Shown: in pieces, positions 51,665-59,520 of the stretch
How the letters are laid out: every line of letters begins with the position of its first letter
Position numbering within the stretch: position 1 is the stretch's first letter
From: Streptomyces sp. CB02980
GTDB taxonomy: Bacteria > Actinomycetota > Actinomycetes > Streptomycetales > Streptomycetaceae
Assembly (NCBI RefSeq): GCF_014451325.2
Contig: NZ_JACSCH020000017.1
Coordinates: 1-64,000, forward strand
Reading direction: 5' to 3'
DNA length: 64,000 nucleotides
Made by a program: the position numbers and the translations under genes
Notes under the pieces: generated by a model
Told to the model about the DNA's origin: nothing
Database searches by the model: none
Seen by the model: the letters and a program-made list of their open reading frames with translations, nothing else

Positions 51665-52648
51665 GACGAGGACGTTCTCGCTGCGCCGCCCGGCGGTGTA
51701 GTCGAGGACGTTCCGGACGGTGGTGTCGATGATCTGACCGACGGCGTCCTCGGTGTAGTACGCCTGGTGCGAGGTGACCACCACGTTCGGGAAGGTCACC
51801 AGACGCGCCAGGGTGTCGTCCTCGACGACCTCCAGGGACTTGTCGAGGAAGAAGAGCCCGGCCTCCGCCTCGTACACGTCGAGGCCCACGCCCGCGAAGC
51901 GGCCGGCCCGGAGTTCGGCGACGAGCGCCTCGGTGTCGACGAGTCCGCCGCGGCTGGAGTTCACCAGGATGGCGTCGTCCTTCATCGACCGGAGGGCGGC
52001 GGCGTCGATGAGGTGCTGGGTGGACGGGAGCAGCGGCACGTGGAGGCTGATGAGGTCGGCCTCGGCGAACAGCCGCTCCTTCTCGACGTACTTCATGCCG
52101 AGGTCGACGCAGGCGGGGTTCTCGGCGACGTCCCAGCCGAGGAGGTTCATGCCGAAGCCGTGCGCGATCCGGGTGAAGGCCTCGCCGATCTTGCCGGTGC
52201 CGAGGACACCGACGGTCCGGCCCCGCAGGTCACGGCCCATCAGTCCGTCGAGCCTGAAGTCGAAGTCGCGGGTCCGGTTGGAGGCGCGGACGATCCGGCG
52301 GTTGACGGCCATGGCGAGGGTCCAGGCGAACTCGGCGACGGAGTACGGCGAGTAGTACGAGACCCGGGCGACGGTGATGCCGAGACGCTCGGCGACCTCC
52401 AGGTCGATGTTGTTGAAGCCCGTGGAACGCTGGGCGATCATCTGCGTCCCGCCGGCGGCGAGGGTCTGCAGGACGCGGTGGTCCAGGCTGGCGTTGACGC
52501 TGGTGGAGACGATCTCGTAGCCGGCGGCGATGGGCGCGGTGTCCTCGGTGAGGAAGACGCTCAGACAGCGGACGTCGTGGTGCCCCGCGAAGGCCTTCTC
52601 GATGAGGGGCTTCTCGTCCGCCTGCACGCCGAATGCCAGGATTTCCAC
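51650..52648 (-). CDS. D-lactate dehydrogenase-type 2-hydroxyacid dehydrogenase
   Basis: A 332-aa NAD-dependent enzyme. The cofactor motif is TVGVLGTGKIGEAF; the catalytic Arg, Glu and His are in NSSRGGLVD, DVYEAEAGLFF and TSHQAYYTEDA. YEAEAGLFFLDKS resembles LdhA of E. coli, favouring pyruvate reduction to D-lactate, although related hydroxyacids cannot be excluded. The GTG start has GAGGGGAA upstream. No perfect Rex (redox repressor) site was found. Confidence 0.9.
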   Translation of the reverse strand: MEILAFGVQADEKPLIEKAFAGHHDVRCLSVFLTEDTAPIAAGYEIVSTSVNASLDHRVLQTLAAGGTQMIAQRSTGFNNIDLEVAERLGITVARVSYYSPYSVAEFAWTLAMAVNRRIVRASNRTRDFDFRLDGLMGRDLRGRTVGVLGTGKIGEAFTRIAHGFGMNLLGWDVAENPACVDLGMKYVEKERLFAEADLISLHVPLLPSTQHLIDAAALRSMKDDAILVNSSRGGLVDTEALVAELRAGRFAGVGLDVYEAEAGLFFLDKSLEVVEDDTLARLVTFPNVVVTSHQAYYTEDAVGQIIDTTVRNVLDYTAGRRSENVLVPRVS

Positions 52649-52673
52649 GAGATTCCCCTCAAAGGTGACAAAC

Positions 52674-52710
52674 GGGCCGCATATCCGCGATACGTGCGAA
52701 TATACGGCCC
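52674..52710. repeat. 15-bp inverted repeat upstream of the dehydrogenase gene
   Basis: Arms 52674-52688 (GGGCCGCATATCCGC) and 52696-52710 (GCGAATATACGGCCC) pair with two differences, both tolerated as G-U in the minus-strand RNA, around a 7-nt loop. It lies 46 bp past the macR stop and 26 bp before the dehydrogenase start. It could be a macR terminator or an operator, since its A/T centre lies where a promoter would be. Confidence 0.65.
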
Positions 52711-52755
52711 CTCATGTCGCCGTGCCCGGCATACGGGCGCACCGTGCCGGCCGCG

Positions 52756-53430
52756 TCAGGCGTCGTCGAGACCGCGCTCGATGGCGTACCGGACGAGCTC
52801 CACCCGGTTGTGCAGCTGGAGCTTGCCGAGGGTGTTCTGGACGTGGTTCTGCACCGTGCGGTGCGAGATCACCAGGCGCTCGGCGATCTGCTTGTAGCTG
52901 AGGCCCTTGGCGACGAGCCGCAGGACCTCCGTCTCGCGCTCGGTCAGCTGCGGGGCCTTCGGCTCGTCGGCGCCGGCCGCCGGTGCGGGCTCGGTCGCGA
53001 GCCTGCGGTACTCGCCGAGGACCAGTCCGGCGAGGCCGGGGGTGAAGACGGGGTCGCCGACCGCCGTCCGCCGTACGGCGTCGATCAGCTCCTCCGTACT
53101 CGCCGACTTGAGGAGGTAGCCGGTGGCGCCGGACTTGACCGCCTCCAGGACGTCCGCGTGCTCGCCGCTCGCCGAGAGGACCAGGACCCGCAGCCCCGGC
53201 CGGCCGCCGACGAGCTCCTTGCAGACCTGGACGCCCGGCTTCACCGGCAGGTTCAGGTCCAGGACGAGGACGTCGGGCAGGACCGCGAGGGCGCGGCGCA
53301 CCGCCTGCTCGCCGTCGCCCGCCGTGGCGACCACGTCCAGGCCCGCCTCGGCCAGATCGCGGGCGACCGCGTCCCGCCACATCGGATGGTCGTCCACGAC
53401 CATCACTCTGATCTGCTGCTGCTCGCTCAT
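52756..53430 (-). CDS. macR: MacR-type NarL/LuxR family response regulator
   Basis: A 224-aa regulator with a receiver domain (VMVVDDHPMWRD with D13/D14, phosphoacceptor D58 in VLVLDLNLP, LLKSAS lysine) and a C-terminal LuxR helix-turn-helix (LTERETEVLRLVAKG, YKQIAERLVISHRTVQNH). Its ATG overlaps the kinase stop (ATGA, 53427-53430). Position next to glkA and the kinase type match MacRS of S. coelicolor, which affects aerial development and actinorhodin; the symbol rests on that remembered synteny. Confidence 0.88.
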   Translation of the reverse strand: MSEQQQIRVMVVDDHPMWRDAVARDLAEAGLDVVATAGDGEQAVRRALAVLPDVLVLDLNLPVKPGVQVCKELVGGRPGLRVLVLSASGEHADVLEAVKSGATGYLLKSASTEELIDAVRRTAVGDPVFTPGLAGLVLGEYRRLATEPAPAAGADEPKAPQLTERETEVLRLVAKGLSYKQIAERLVISHRTVQNHVQNTLGKLQLHNRVELVRYAIERGLDDA

Positions 53431-54641
53431 CTTCCTTGTCCTGCCTTCCCCCGTGGAATCTTCAACTCGACTTCCGTGCCCTGCCCGGGGACCGAGATCA
53501 GCTCGGCCGAGCCGCCCAGATCCCGCAGTCTCCCCCGGATGGAGAGGGCGACGCCCATCCGGCCCTCGCCCCACGCCTCGGCGAGGCGGCCCTCCGGGAT
53601 GCCGGGGCCGTCGTCCCGGACGGTGACGATCACCTCGTCCGGCCAGTCCTCGACCAGGATCCACGCGTTCGCGTCCTCCCCGGCGTGCACCCGCACATTG
53701 TCCAGGGCGGCGCCGACGGCGGCGGCCAGCTCACGGGCGGCGGGGGGCGCGAGGAGCACGGGCGCGCCCGGCTCGGAGAGGGTGACCTTCGCCCCGGCGC
53801 GCGGGGCGAGCAGCAGCCTCAGGTCCACGGGGGAGTCGTCGTCGTGTTCCTCGTCCACCTCGACGACCCGGACGACTGCGCCCTCGGACTCGTCCTCGGA
53901 GACCAGGCTGGGGCGGATGAGGCCGCCGGCCACGAGGGTCCGGAGGGCCACCTCCTGCTCCCCCGCCATCCGTCCGAGGTCGGCGGCCTCGCCGCCGAGG
54001 GCGGTGCCGCGCCGCTGTACCATCGCGAGGACCTGCAGGACGCTGTCGTGGATGTCGCGGGCGAGGCGCTCCCGCTCGCGGGTCGCGGCCTCGATCTCCA
54101 GGGCGCGGGCGAGGGTGCGCTCGGAGGCGCGGGCGACCTCGACGACGTAGCCGATGGCGATGGAGGCCACCCAGACGAGGAGGACGTTGTGGAGGGTGTC
54201 CCGGCTGGGGTGGCCGCGTTCGATGATGTTGGCGACGGCGACGAGGGAGGAGGCGACACCGGCCCAGCGCCAGCCGCCCTTGATCGCGTACGCGAGGACG
54301 GATCCGGCGGTCCATATCGACGGCAGGGTGGGGCCCTCGATGGTCTGGGCGTGGGTGTCGGCGAGCGGGGTGAGGAGGATGCCGACGAGTGCGATGGTGA
54401 GGTCGGCGCCGAGGAAGCGCTTGGTGCAGCTGGCCGCGTTCGCCACCTTGGGGAGGGTCGCGAGGGTCCAGACGCACATCACCGCCAGGAAGACGACGGC
54501 GATCCAGGGCCGCTCGTACCGGTCACGGCCGAACGCGAACAGCAGGACCGCGTAGACCATGGTCAGGACGCGGTAGCCGGTCAGTGCCCGCCACAACGGC
54601 TGCTCGACCGACATGCGCACGACACGCTCGCGCTTGGCCAT
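53427..54641 (-). CDS. macS: MacS family sensor histidine kinase
   Basis: A 404-aa membrane kinase with about five to six N-terminal helices (from about residue 22), a HisKA_3 dimerisation region with the phosphoacceptor His in ARDIHDSVLQVLAM, and an HATPase_c domain with DDGPGIPEGRL and MGVALSIRGRL. ATG 54641 (MAKRERVV) is chosen; a GTG at 54650 is an alternative. It is coupled to the response regulator by a 4-nt overlap. Confidence 0.9.
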   Translation of the reverse strand: MAKRERVVRMSVEQPLWRALTGYRVLTMVYAVLLFAFGRDRYERPWIAVVFLAVMCVWTLATLPKVANAASCTKRFLGADLTIALVGILLTPLADTHAQTIEGPTLPSIWTAGSVLAYAIKGGWRWAGVASSLVAVANIIERGHPSRDTLHNVLLVWVASIAIGYVVEVARASERTLARALEIEAATRERERLARDIHDSVLQVLAMVQRRGTALGGEAADLGRMAGEQEVALRTLVAGGLIRPSLVSEDESEGAVVRVVEVDEEHDDDSPVDLRLLLAPRAGAKVTLSEPGAPVLLAPPAARELAAAVGAALDNVRVHAGEDANAWILVEDWPDEVIVTVRDDGPGIPEGRLAEAWGEGRMGVALSIRGRLRDLGGSAELISVPGQGTEVELKIPRGKAGQGR

Positions 54642-54689
54642 CTCCCCCACCCCCGGCCGTCCCGTACGGGACGGCTGACCGCCGGACGC

Positions 54690-55436
54690 CTACGCGCCGG
54701 ACTCTTCCCGAGCGGCGATCTCGGCCTTCACGGCCTCCTTGGCCGCCTTCTCCGCGTCCGCGATCTGCCGCTTGGCGGCGGTCGCGTAGATGTCGACGTA
54801 CTCCTGGCCGGACAGCTTCATGATCTCGTACATGACCTCGTCGGTCACCGAGCGGAGGATGAAGCGGTCCCCCTCCATGCCCTGGTAGCGGGTGAAGTCC
54901 AGCGGCTTGCCGATCCGGATCCCCGGGCGCATCAGCTTGGGGACGACCTTGCCGGGCGGCTGGATCTTCTCGGTGTCGATCATGGCGACCGGGATCACCG
55001 GCGCGCCGGTGGCCAGGGCCACGCGCGCGAGCCCGCCGGGCTTGCCGCGGTAGAGGCGGCCGTCGGGCGAGCGGGTGCCCTCGGGGTAGATCCCGAAGAG
55101 GCCGCCGTTCTCGATGACGTCGATACCGGCCCTGATCGCCGCCTCGCCCGCGCCGCGGGCACCCGAACGGTCCACCGGAAGCTGGCCGACACCCTTGAAG
55201 AAGGCGGCCGTGAGCCTGCCCTTCACACCCGGCGAGGTGAAGTACTCCGCCTTGGCGATGAAGGTGACCTTGCGGTCGAGCACGGCGGGCAGGAAGAAGG
55301 AGTCGGAGAACGACAGGTGGTTGCTCGCCAGGATCGCGGGCCCCTCGGCGGGAATGTTCTCCAGACCCTCCACCCAGGGCCGGAAGGCAAGCTTCAGGGA
55401 CCCTCCGAGGGAGAACTTCATTGCGCCGTAGATCAA
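54690..55436 (-). CDS. PlsC-type 1-acyl-glycerol-3-phosphate acyltransferase
   Basis: A 248-aa acyltransferase with the catalytic motif SNHLSFSD, VTFIAKAEYF, the phosphate-binding FGIYPEGTRSPDG and GAPVIPVAM. It likely acylates lysophosphatidic acid or another lysolipid at the membrane. The start is uncertain: TTG 55436 has GGAAGG upstream, while ATG 55421 (MKFSLGGS) is five codons in. A Lys/Glu/Ala-rich C-terminal helix follows the domain. Confidence 0.88.
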   Translation of the reverse strand: MIYGAMKFSLGGSLKLAFRPWVEGLENIPAEGPAILASNHLSFSDSFFLPAVLDRKVTFIAKAEYFTSPGVKGRLTAAFFKGVGQLPVDRSGARGAGEAAIRAGIDVIENGGLFGIYPEGTRSPDGRLYRGKPGGLARVALATGAPVIPVAMIDTEKIQPPGKVVPKLMRPGIRIGKPLDFTRYQGMEGDRFILRSVTDEVMYEIMKLSGQEYVDIYATAAKRQIADAEKAAKEAVKAEIAAREESGA

Positions 55437-55621
55437 CTCGCCATGCCTTCCGTGTGCCGTCGCGACGACTTTATCCCGTACCGGCGTACGGCCCCCGCTA
55501 CGGCCCTGGTCGGTGTCGGTCCGGTCGCGTACCGTGAAGGTCCTTCCCCATTTTCCGTCGCTTCGGCGCACCCAGGGCGCACCCGAAGGCGAACGCGAAG
55601 TCGAGCGAACAGGAGACCCCG

Positions 55622-56404
55622 GTGCCGGTCCTTCCCGGAGCCGAGCCGTACCGCCATGAAGGCGGAGAGGTCGGCGTCCTTCTCTGTCACGGATTCACCG
55701 GTTCCCCGCAGTCGCTGCGCCCGTGGGCCGAGTATCTGGCCGCGCGCGGTCTGACGGTGTCACTGCCGCTGCTGCCCGGCCACGGCACCCGCTGGCAGGA
55801 CATGCAGCTCACCACATGGCACGACTGGTACGCCGAGGTCGACCGGGCGCTGAGCGAGCTCCTGGAGCGGTGCGCGACCGTCTTCGTCTTCGGCCTCTCC
55901 ATGGGCGGGGCGCTGACCCTGCGGCTCGCCGCGCGGCACGGGGACGCCGTGAAGGGCATCGTCCTGGTCAACCCGGGCAACAAGGTGCACGGCCTGGCGG
56001 CGTACGCGCTGCCGGTCGCCCGTCATCTGGTCCCCTCGACCAAGGGCATCGCCAGCGACATCGCCAAGGAGGGCGTCACCGAGGTCGGCTACGACCGGGT
56101 GCCGCTGCACGCGGCGCACTCCCTGCGCCGGTTCTTCCAGACCGTGGACGCGGAGCTTCCGCAGGTCACACAGCCGGTGGTGTTGCTCCACAGCCCCCAG
56201 GACCATGTCGTGCCGCCCGTCGACTCGGCCCGGATCCTCTCCCGGATCTCCTCGACGGACGTCAAGGAGATCCTGCTGGAACAGAGCTACCACGTGGCGA
56301 CGTTGGACCATGACGCGGAGCGGATCTTCGACGAGAGCCTGGCCTTCGTCGAGCGTCTCGCGCCGGGTCTGGTCGACGAACAGGGGAGCAGGAGCGGTGG
56401 CTGA
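55622..56404 (+). CDS. Alpha/beta hydrolase (Est30-like carboxylesterase / monoacylglycerol lipase)
   Basis: A 260-aa serine hydrolase with LLCHGFTGSPQSL (oxyanion loop), LLPGHGTRWQDM, nucleophile S93 in GLSMGG, acid in HSPQDHVVPP and His in SYHVATLDHD. This matches the small carboxylesterase/monoacylglycerol lipase group. The GTG start has AGGAG upstream. It is divergent from the acyltransferase gene, and both may act on membrane lipids. It overlaps the next gene by 8 bp. Confidence 0.92.
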   Translation: MPVLPGAEPYRHEGGEVGVLLCHGFTGSPQSLRPWAEYLAARGLTVSLPLLPGHGTRWQDMQLTTWHDWYAEVDRALSELLERCATVFVFGLSMGGALTLRLAARHGDAVKGIVLVNPGNKVHGLAAYALPVARHLVPSTKGIASDIAKEGVTEVGYDRVPLHAAHSLRRFFQTVDAELPQVTQPVVLLHSPQDHVVPPVDSARILSRISSTDVKEILLEQSYHVATLDHDAERIFDESLAFVERLAPGLVDEQGSRSGG

Positions 56405-57086
56405 GGAGCAGGACGGCGGCGGGCGGGAGCCGCAGCCCATCGACGAGGAGGCGGCCTGGGCCGCGATCGTCGCGGGGTACGGCGATGAGCCGGCGGACCC
56501 GCCGGGTGCGAAGCCGTACCGGACCGTCGAGAACCTGTCGCTCCCGGAGCCGGAGGCCGACGGCGACGAGGACGAGGGCGCCGGAGAGGTCCGGCCGGTG
56601 AAGCCGGCGCCTTCCGCCGGGAAGGGCACGCCCTGGAAGCCGAGGCCGACGACCGGCGGGACGTCGCCGGAGGCCGGCGCCGACGAGGAGCCCGGGGCGG
56701 AGGAGGAGCCCGAGGCGGGTCCCGAGCGGCCCGCGCTCGGCAGCTCCGTCGTCTTCGCGCCCGGCGTCCGCCCCGCCGGCCCCCGCGACTACTCCCCCGC
56801 CGAAGCGGACGACGCGCCCGGCGGCTCCGACGAGGGCCATTTCGTACCGCCGGAGCCGCCCCCGCTGCCCGAGGCGGACGTGACGACCAGGTTCGCCTGG
56901 CTGGCCGTGGTCGGCGGCCCGGTGCTGATGCTGGTCGCCGTGCTGCTCAGCTGGGACATGACCTGGTGGCTGACCACGCTGTGCATCGGCGGCTTCCTCG
57001 GCGGCTTCGCGACCCTGGTGGGCCGTATGAAGCACGACGACGATGACGACGGCTTCGACGACCCGGGCCGCGGCGCGGTCGTCTGA
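56397..57086 (+). CDS. Acidic membrane protein of unknown function
   Basis: A 229-aa protein. Residues 1-155 are low-complexity, rich in Glu, Asp, Pro and Gly; two adjacent membrane helices follow (LAVVGGPVLMLVAVLL and LTTLCIGGFLGGFATLV, about 160-205), and the end is an Asp-rich tail (HDDDDDGFDD). No family is recognised beyond actinobacterial hypotheticals. GTG 56397 has GGAG upstream and overlaps the esterase stop, so it is co-translated with the esterase. Confidence 0.85.
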   Translation: MAEEQDGGGREPQPIDEEAAWAAIVAGYGDEPADPPGAKPYRTVENLSLPEPEADGDEDEGAGEVRPVKPAPSAGKGTPWKPRPTTGGTSPEAGADEEPGAEEEPEAGPERPALGSSVVFAPGVRPAGPRDYSPAEADDAPGGSDEGHFVPPEPPPLPEADVTTRFAWLAVVGGPVLMLVAVLLSWDMTWWLTTLCIGGFLGGFATLVGRMKHDDDDDGFDDPGRGAVV

Positions 57087-57088
57087 CC

Positions 57089-57121
57089 GTCCTGACGCCG
57101 GACCCCGTCCGGCGTCAGGAC
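57089..57121. terminator. Bidirectional terminator between convergent genes
   Basis: A perfect 15-bp stem (GTCCTGACGCCGGAC at 57089-57103 with 57107-57121) and a CCC loop lie between the stops at 57086 and 57153, with GCCTTTCCC beyond on the plus strand. Confidence 0.88.
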
Positions 57122-57152
57122 GCCTTTCCCCCGGCCGACGGCGGTGCGGGCC

Positions 57153-57899
57153 TCAGGGCGCCGCGGGCACCCGCACCGCCGCCAGCACCGGAAGGTGATC
57201 GGTGGCGGCCCGCAGATCCGCCGGGTCGAGCTCCGTCGGCACCCCGCAGCCGAGGAACTCGACCCCCGGGGTGGCGAGGATCGCGTCGATCCGCTGGTGC
57301 GGATCGGCGGGGGTCGAGGTGTACGCGCCTCCCCAGGGGCTGACCTCCCAGCCGTCCCGGAGCTCCTTCGCCAGCCGCCGGAAGGCGGGCCCGTCGGGCC
57401 GCTCGTTGAGGTCCCCGGCGACCAGGGTGTACGGGGTCCCCAGGGCGGCGACCCGGTCGAGGACCATCCCGGCCTGGGCGTACCGCTCGTCCCTCCGCAG
57501 GCTCAGATGGCAGCTGATGAGACCGACCCGGGCCCCGGCGAAGCGGACGACGGCGGTCGCGAGACCGCGCCGGTGCAGGCCCGGGGTGAGCGGCAGCAGG
57601 ACGTCCTCGGTGCGTTCCACCGTGGCCCGCAGGGAGCAGAGCAGCATCGGTCCGGCCGCGGTGGCACCGCCGCTCAGCATGACGAGCTCGCTCTTGGCCG
57701 CGAGCCGGGCGGCGTGTTTGCGCCAGCGGAAGAAGCGCGGGGCCTCCTGGACGAAGACGAGGTCCGGGTCGCAGGCCCGGATGACCCGGGCGAGGGCGTC
57801 CTCGTCGTCGCGCATCGAGCGCACGTTGTAGCTGAGGACCCGGAGGACGGCCGAACCGTCCTCCTCGGTGCGGGAGTTGGGCAGCTCACTGATCGCCAT
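57153..57899 (-). CDS. Endonuclease/exonuclease/phosphatase (EEP) family hydrolase
   Basis: A 248-aa metal-dependent phosphoesterase with VLSYNVRSM, VFVQEA, SCHLSLR, AGDLNERPDG and ATDHLPVLA, the EEP active-site set. No signal peptide is visible, so a cytoplasmic nuclease or phosphatase is likely; the substrate is unknown. ATG 57899 has no ribosome site but a -10 element 7 nt upstream. Confidence 0.9.
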   Translation of the reverse strand: MAISELPNSRTEEDGSAVLRVLSYNVRSMRDDEDALARVIRACDPDLVFVQEAPRFFRWRKHAARLAAKSELVMLSGGATAAGPMLLCSLRATVERTEDVLLPLTPGLHRRGLATAVVRFAGARVGLISCHLSLRRDERYAQAGMVLDRVAALGTPYTLVAGDLNERPDGPAFRRLAKELRDGWEVSPWGGAYTSTPADPHQRIDAILATPGVEFLGCGVPTELDPADLRAATDHLPVLAAVRVPAAP

Positions 57900-57906
57900 G
57901 ACACGT

Positions 57907-57912
57907 AACGTA
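57907..57912 (-). promoter_or_regulatory. -10 element for leaderless EEP gene mRNA
   Basis: TACGTT on the minus strand ends 7 nt before the ATG at 57899. It adjoins the glkA terminator hairpin immediately upstream. Confidence 0.55.
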
Positions 57913-57915
57913 CGA

Positions 57916-57955
57916 CAACCGCCCGCCGCGTCCACAGGGACGCGACGGGCGGTTG
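57916..57955 (-). terminator. Terminator hairpin downstream of glkA
   Basis: Arms 57916-57933 and 57938-57955 (CAACCGCCCGCCGCGTCC with its complement, one mismatch) form an 18-bp stem with an ACAG loop, 16 bp past the glkA stop. Confidence 0.85.
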
Positions 57956-57971
57956 CCGTACGAGGGACCGC

Positions 57972-58913
57972 TCAGCCCTGGCGGGCGAGGTCCGCCGCGC
58001 CGACCAGACCGGCCTTGTTGCCGAGCCGGGCCGCGAGGACCTGCGCGTGCGGGCGCCACTGGCCGCCGATCAGCCAGCGCCGGAAGGACTTCCGGATCGG
58101 GTCGAGGACCAGATCGCCCTCGTCCGAGACACCGCCGCCGACGATGAACGCCGAGGGGTCGAACAGCGAGGCCAGGTCCGCGAGGCCGGCACCGGCCCAG
58201 CGGGCCAGTTCGCGGAAGGAGTCGACGGCGACCGGGTCGCCGGCGCGGGCGGCCTGGCTGACGTGCCGGCCCTCGATGCCCTCGGGGGTGCCGTCGCCGA
58301 GCCCGAGGAGGACCTCGGCCCGCTCGGGGGTGGCGTTGGCGCGCTGCTTGGCGTAGCGGACGAGCGCGCGCCCGGAGGCGTACTGCTCCCAGCAGCCCTG
58401 GCTGCCGCAGCCGCACAGCAGACCGTCCGGGACGACCCGGATGTGACCGAACTCGGCGGCCACGCCGAAGCGTCCGCGGCGCAGCTTGTTGCCGATGATG
58501 ATGCCGCCGCCGAGGCCGGTGCCGAGGGTGATGCAGATGACGTCCTCGTGGCCCTGGCCGGCGCCGAACTTGTACTCGCCCCAGGCCGCCGCGTTGGCGT
58601 CGTTCTCGACGACGACGGGCAGGCCGACCCGCTGCTCGACCTTGTCCTTGAGCGGCTCGTGCCGCCAGTCGATGTTCGGCGCGAAGAGGACGGTGGCGCG
58701 CTTGTCGTCGACGTAGCCCGCGGCACCGATGCCGACGGCCTCGATCGTGTGGCCCTTGCCGGCCTCGGACACGGCCGCGCAGATCGCGTCGACGATGCCT
58801 TCGGGGGTCGGCGGGGTGGGCACCTTGTGCGTGTCGAGGATGTTGCCCTCCTCGTCGACCACGCCGGCCGCGATCTTCGTGCCGCCGATGTCGACGCCGA
58901 TGGTGAGTCCCAT
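57972..58913 (-). CDS. glkA: Glucokinase (ROK family)
   Basis: Phosphorylates glucose and, in Streptomyces, is needed for carbon catabolite repression. The 313-aa ROK protein has the phosphate motif GVDIGGTKIAAGVVD, VENDANAAAWGE, TLGTGLGGG and the zinc motif CGCGSQGCWE. ATG 58913 has GAGGGACAC upstream; the frame extends about 13 codons further. DUF5304 lies upstream on the same strand. Confidence 0.97.
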   Translation of the reverse strand: MGLTIGVDIGGTKIAAGVVDEEGNILDTHKVPTPPTPEGIVDAICAAVSEAGKGHTIEAVGIGAAGYVDDKRATVLFAPNIDWRHEPLKDKVEQRVGLPVVVENDANAAAWGEYKFGAGQGHEDVICITLGTGLGGGIIIGNKLRRGRFGVAAEFGHIRVVPDGLLCGCGSQGCWEQYASGRALVRYAKQRANATPERAEVLLGLGDGTPEGIEGRHVSQAARAGDPVAVDSFRELARWAGAGLADLASLFDPSAFIVGGGVSDEGDLVLDPIRKSFRRWLIGGQWRPHAQVLAARLGNKAGLVGAADLARQG

Positions 58914-58979
58914 GTGTCCCTCAGTTTTCGGTCGAGCCCCGCTAAGGCCCACCGTACCCGAGGGGGACGGGCGTCCCGA

Positions 58980-59477
58980 TCAGTCGAGGTCGATGTGCTG
59001 GCCGGTTCCCGGCCCCTCGTCGTCCTTGCGGTCCTCCGCACCGGCGTCGCCGTCGGTGCCCTTGTCCGCCTTGCCCCCCGCCCCGTCCGCGTCCCGGCGC
59101 GGGTCGCGCGGGTCGTCGGGGGTCACCTTCTCGTCGCGCGTCCACCGGGTCTCGTGGGACTCGACGGCGGAGCGGTAGGCGGCGAGCAGTTCGTTCCCGG
59201 CGGCGGCGAGGTGGTCGAAGACCTGCGGGTTGCGCTCGATGACGGGCTCGACGACCGACTTCGCCTGGTTGACGAGCTGCTGCACGGTCTGCGCGGCCTG
59301 GCCGGCGAGCAGCGGGTTCCCGAGGCCCCCGGAGACCTTGTCGGCGACGGCCTCGAAGAGCTTGCGGAACTCGTCGGCGGCGGAGCCGGTGTCCGCCCCG
59401 CGCTGCGCCCGACGGCGGGCCTTCTCCGCCTCCAGGTCCTCGGCGCACGCCTTGGCCCAGGCGTCCGAATCGCTCAT
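58980..59477 (-). CDS. DUF5304 family protein
   Basis: A 165-aa soluble protein found next to glkA in streptomycetes. The first about 110 residues are helical (DAWAKACAEDLEAEKARRRA, AADEFRKLFEAVADKVSGG) and the rest is an Asp/Gly/Lys-rich disordered tail. Function unknown. It lies between glkA and the ArsA-like gene with short gaps, consistent with an operon. Confidence 0.85.
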   Translation of the reverse strand: MSDSDAWAKACAEDLEAEKARRRAQRGADTGSAADEFRKLFEAVADKVSGGLGNPLLAGQAAQTVQQLVNQAKSVVEPVIERNPQVFDHLAAAGNELLAAYRSAVESHETRWTRDEKVTPDDPRDPRRDADGAGGKADKGTDGDAGAEDRKDDEGPGTGQHIDLD

Positions 59478-59520
59478 GGCGTACTCCTCACTGGCTGGTA
59501 CTTCGACGGTACACGCCCCC

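Noticed and set aside
52649..52755. Rex (redox repressor) operator upstream of the lactate dehydrogenase gene
   Set aside because: No match to TGTGAA-n-TTCACA was found; only an unrelated inverted repeat is present.
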